NCBI RefSeq assembly: GCF_048128805.1
Contig: NC_136000.1
Coordinates: 24,901,049-24,965,048, forward strand
DNA: 64,000 nucleotides
Direction: 5' to 3'
From: Centroberyx gerrardi
Taxonomy: Eukaryota; Chordata; Actinopteri; Beryciformes; Berycidae
Below the pieces are notes generated by a model that was not told the origin of the DNA, ran no database searches, and saw only the letters and a list, made by a program, of their open reading frames with translations. Position numbers and translations under genes: made by a program. Positions within the stretch are counted from its first letter, which is position 1. Each line of letters starts with the position of its first letter. Shown piece by piece: positions 60,405 through 64,000 of the stretch.

Positions 60405-62159
60405 GTTTATTCTCAGTGCTATCAATCTGCCAGCAGACTCATTATCTGCCTGTTTTCTGCTCCCAGCCAGACAATACAGCTGCCATCACCAGCTATCTGC
60501 GGACACTGAGGTATGTAACACTGTGCAGTGAGCTTACGTGTCCACCGGGACCCGGGACGTCCCTTCACACCACTGGCTGCTTTTTGTCTCGGTCCACTTT
60601 AAACACACTGGCCTGCGCACAGACTGTCAACAAGCTCCACTGACTCGCATGGCATTTTTCAAAGAGCAGAGGAGTGTGTTAAAGACTACGCCGACTTGTT
60701 GGGAGTTTAGCCTAAAAAGCTCTGTCTGGTACGCATGCTAACGCTTTAGCATGTTAATCGTAGGATCGTTATCCTAAAAGTGAGAAAATGGGAACTTGTA
60801 GCAGCTGTAGGCAGGGTGATTAGTTAATGTTAATGACATGTGTCTAAACCTGCCAGGCTTGTTTTGGGAACTGGTAAAATAGACAAAATTTGCCAAAAAA
60901 TGCACTCTTTGAAGTGAGCAAAGTTAGCCAGACAGCTAATGTTTAAATAGCCTACTGCTGATTTGTGATGAACTTTGCTAATGAATAAGACTGAGATTTT
61001 GTTTTCAGAAGTTATGATTCTCCCATAACTTCAGGTCATTCAATAAAAACCAAAACCAATACCAACTTTGGATTTCTAAGGTTTATCTTCATACTTAGGA
61101 TAGGATAATGCTAATTGCATATGATTACTTAACATAGTGCTAAAGAATTAGCATGCACACACCCAACTATCAGAGATGATTCTGAGCCTGTAAGACTCTG
61201 AGGAAGTTTAGGGGAAAGTACTACATGATGATTAAGAATTCTCTGTTGTGACATCTGTTCCCTTTTTTAACTAACTGCCGGATACACACATATTCACACA
61301 TCGTCACACACACAAACACACAAGCACATGCACACAGGCAAAAGGTCATATCTTAACTCCGTAGATTGACACATATCCTGCTGTGTATTCAAATCAGGAT
61401 AATGATCAGTTTTACTATGACATGCTGAACTTGTCACCTTTCTTTTCAGTATACGTGACTCACTTACTATTAACCACATTTGTCATGACCCCCAATTTCT
61501 CCATTTTGGTATGATGGTTGAGGGTTTTTATATATGCATTTCACATATAGGCTACTGTAGATGAGTATGTATTGTTATTTTTACGTGGATGGTGTGTCAC
61601 GCAATAAATGTTTACATTCCTACAATCATAGGCAAGCAGTATGAGACAATAAGATTATTAAAAAAGATTAGATTTTGTTCACACCCTGTCTCTTAGTGTC
61701 ATATTCCCAGATTCCTCTCTGCAACTGTCAGAAGAACATGGACACACCATGATAACAGCCTTTCTGTTATCACTGTGACCTGAAACTAACTTAGCAAAAC
61801 AGACACACTTTCAATAGACTTGTTCCATCTTTCTATAACAATATTTATCCTTCCTTTCTATTATTATTTTCTAATGTTTGACTGGAATGTCTGGATGCCA
61901 GTCAGGTCTAAGCCTGGTGAGTCAGTGACAGGGTCAACCCCGAGGTCATTTATGTAATATTGCCTTATCTCATTGCCTTTCATTTTACACCCCAGCTCGC
62001 TCTCTAAGATCCTCCTCTGAGAAGCTACTGGTTGTACCTTGTGTGAGATGTAAAACCACTGGTCAATCCTCCTTTAGTTATTATGGTACAAAACTATAGA
62101 ACACCAAACTATGGACTTAAAACTGAAAAAAACTGAACTATGGACCTTAGAGAGGCAGA

Positions 62160-62193
62160 GACAGTAGGCAAATTATATCATTTGCCTACTGTC
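62160..62193. repeat. perfect 14-bp hairpin, 6-base loop
   Basis: GACAGTAGGCAAAT, loop TATATC, then ATTTGCCTACTGTC. The stem is perfect. AT-rich flanks (ATATATA) follow. It may be a tiny foldback remnant; nothing shows it is transcribed. Confidence 0.7.
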
Positions 62194-62718
62194 ATATATA
62201 ACTATCATATATAACATATATATATTATATTATATATCAAATTGTGATCTTTATAATGATATTTTCGTTGGCTAGTAGTTGTATCTATATCTGAATGGCA
62301 ATAGCAAGGAGCTTGCGCTTGTCGAGATCCATGCTTCTGTGTTTACAGGTTATCCACCTGCCTTTTTTCAAAAAACGCCACGTCTCCGTTTTGCATTCCA
62401 ATCAGACAAAGAACAGAAATGACAGATCCGTATATGAATATCATATGTTTCACCCATTTCTGTCTGGCCGTTCCCTTATACTCAATCTGTAACTGAGGGG
62501 AGAGGAATGGTCACAACATTAGTGACCTGGGAATGCTGCGGGAAGGTTGCTGGTTCAAATCCCTCTACCAGCTGTAACAACGTTAGCACACCATCGCAAT
62601 ATTTAATCTAGTGGCAGCCTGATGTGCCATAGGAGAGGATGTTACTGGAGGTTACTCCTCTGTTTACTGGAACAGTGGTGAGGCAGCAGAGGCTGCCCCA
62701 GTATTGCTACACTTAAAT

Positions 62719-62800
62719 ACACACACACACACACACACACAGATGCACTGACATACAGACACACACAAGCATGCACCATACACACACACACACGCACATG

Positions 62801-62837
<37 letters not shown>

Positions 62838-63010
62838 GTATATGCGTGTGCACGTAAACACACACACTACCGCTTCCACCGCCAGCCCTCCATACCATAT
62901 AACAAAGACCCCAGTGTCTGAGCTTGGATGAGAGGGGGAAAGACAGTTACACACACTTCACACTTTCACTCACCCACCCACCCACACACACACACACACA
63001 TGCGCGCGCA
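62719..63010. repeat. cluster of (CA)n and (TG)n microsatellites
   Basis: At least five CA-rich runs with GCGCGC interruptions over 300 bases, about 350-600 bases upstream of the TATA box at 63343. Confidence 0.85.
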
Positions 63011-63342
63011 TGCACACAAACTCACACTCACTTGTGCTAGCTGACACACACTGTAGTAAATAGTTTGGCTTTAGTCTCACTTTTGTCTGGAAGGAAAATA
63101 TTGAAGTGGGCCGAGATACTGTTGCTTCATCCAAACACACACACACATAATGCAGACATACTTACACACTCATACACACACTAACATACACACACTTTCA
63201 GAGGAACTGTAGGAGTCAGATGTGATGTCAGAGGTCACTGAGGGTGGTGAAGTGTATGGGTGAGTGTGAGTGTTTTGGGGGGGGTGTCTGTAGGTGTGAG
63301 TGTGTGTGTGTTTCAGAGGTGGGAGGGGCTTGTCTTGTGTTG

Positions 63343-63350
63343 TATAAATA
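63343..63350 (+). promoter_or_regulatory. TATA box of the right-edge gene
   Basis: TATAAATA followed, about 158 bases on, by an ATG-bearing exon with a canonical donor. The spacing implies a start site near 63375 and a 5' UTR of roughly 130 bases. Confidence 0.6.
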
Positions 63351-63507
63351 CAGGGTCATGATGGAGACTGGGTTAAGAAAGCTTCAAGGGCTTCAACCTG
63401 ACAACGGCGTGAAGACACTTCAGAGCGTCCAGACCCACCGTAAAGGGACAGCGCAACATTTTATAGAAGAGGAAGAAAATCAGACAAGGATTATTACTTA
63501 GGCTGCA

Positions 63508-63523
63508 ATGGCTAACCACAATG
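63508..63523 (+). CDS. first coding exon of an unidentified gene (partial)
   Basis: ATG at 63508 encodes MANHN and the first base of a sixth codon, then a strong donor GTAAGTG. The context is a TATA box 158 bases upstream and a leader without an in-frame upstream ATG close by. The gene continues beyond the window, so its product cannot be named from six codons. A (TATC)n microsatellite follows in intron 1. Alternatively the exon could be chance, but TATA, ATG and donor together make a real gene start likely. Confidence 0.45.
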
Positions 63524-63538
63524 GTAAGTGTTGTTTTG

Positions 63539-63575
<37 letters not shown>
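63539..63575. repeat. (ATCT)n microsatellite
   Basis: About nine perfect ATCT units at the start of the unidentified gene's first intron. Confidence 0.92.
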
Positions 63576-63576
<1 letters not shown>

Positions 63577-63963
63577 TGATCCTGTCTGTCTCTTGCTCTC
63601 TCTGTCTTTGGTCCATATTACAAATGTTGCTAAATGCTGCAGCTGATTGCGATATCTGTGAAAAAATGTGCTGCTGTATGAATCTACACTAGGTTGTGAT
63701 ATGACCCAACCTCATTCCATCAACAAATACCAGGACAGTTTTTCAGTCTAGTTAGACCAGGAATACAAAATCAAGCCGGCCGAGCAATCAAAACATATTG
63801 AAATCAGGATTAAAGTAATTTCTGTGCATTGTTTTATGTTTTGAGATGACTTCAGCTCAGTGGCCAATCTTCTGCCAGTCTGACCTGAGAACCAAAATAC
63901 TTGAAATATGTCCAAACAAATCTGAACTGGAAACCCAAATGTGAAACTATGATAATGACAATT

Positions 63964-64000
63964 AGGAGAGGAGAGGAGAGGAGAGGAGAGGAGAGGAGAG
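63964..64000. repeat. (GGAGA)n running off the window
   Basis: At least seven GGAGA units continuing to the last base, so its length is unknown. Confidence 0.9.

Larger units (their letters stand above)
56441..63342. other. long intergenic region, no gene recognised
   Basis: No conserved protein segment. Contents: CA/GT runs (about 57177-57205, 60150-60177, 60271-60290, 60361-60400, and several between 62719 and 63010), a 17-base G run at 58646-58662, a SINE-like fragment near 59350-59450 and a hairpin at 62160-62193. A splice-flanked 44-bp segment at 60468-60511 was examined and not called. Confidence 0.45.

Noticed and set aside
60468-60511. 44-bp segment between a CCCAG acceptor and GAG/GTATGT donor, encoding PDNTAAITSYLRTLR in one frame
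   Set aside because: Looks exon-like but has no partner exons in phase nearby and no recognised protein family; chance splice words are frequent.

Overview
This is 64 kb of animal nuclear DNA, almost certainly from a ray-finned, probably percomorph, fish. Seven spliced protein genes can be assembled exon by exon with GT-AG junctions and matching phases. Their products match vertebrate proteins, introns are short to medium, and the DNA between is full of CA/GT, CT and GA microsatellites, small foldback (MITE-like) elements, one hAT-type element with intact target-site duplication, and a LINE relic. Family assignments are from memory of the protein families; no search was run.

Layout. 1-3.8 kb: no gene seen. 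3.8-8.1 kb (-): a divergent profilin with a TATA box. 12.05-16.7 kb (+): sc5d (lathosterol oxidase), tail-to-tail with anapc13 (16.7-17.63 kb, -). 18.5-20.05 kb (+): pierce2, a ciliary microtubule inner protein gene with an RFX X-box upstream. 22.2-39.6 kb (+): rspry1 (SPRY + RING), 14 coding exons. 40.2-43.2 kb (+): arl2bp, also with an X-box just upstream, tail-to-tail with pllp (plasmolipin, 43.2-52.5 kb, -). 54.86-54.94 kb (-): a tRNA-Leu(CAG). 55.7-56.4 kb: LINE reverse-transcriptase relic. 63.34-63.52 kb (+): TATA box and first coding exon of a gene that continues out of the window and that I cannot name.

The genes are unrelated housekeeping or cell-biological genes, not a pathway cluster. 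rspry1-arl2bp-pllp reproduces the order I recall from human 16q13, so it is old vertebrate synteny. Two of the genes (pierce2, arl2bp) belong to cilia and both carry X-box-like sites. I found no CRISPR, phage, operon or similar system. The most unusual items are a roughly 490-bp two-letter pentanucleotide repeat just inside pllp intron 1 that keeps all three transcript-strand frames open, an alternative lipid-anchor start in rspry1, a consensus CTCF-like site next to the tRNA gene, and several families of foldback elements shared between introns of different genes.
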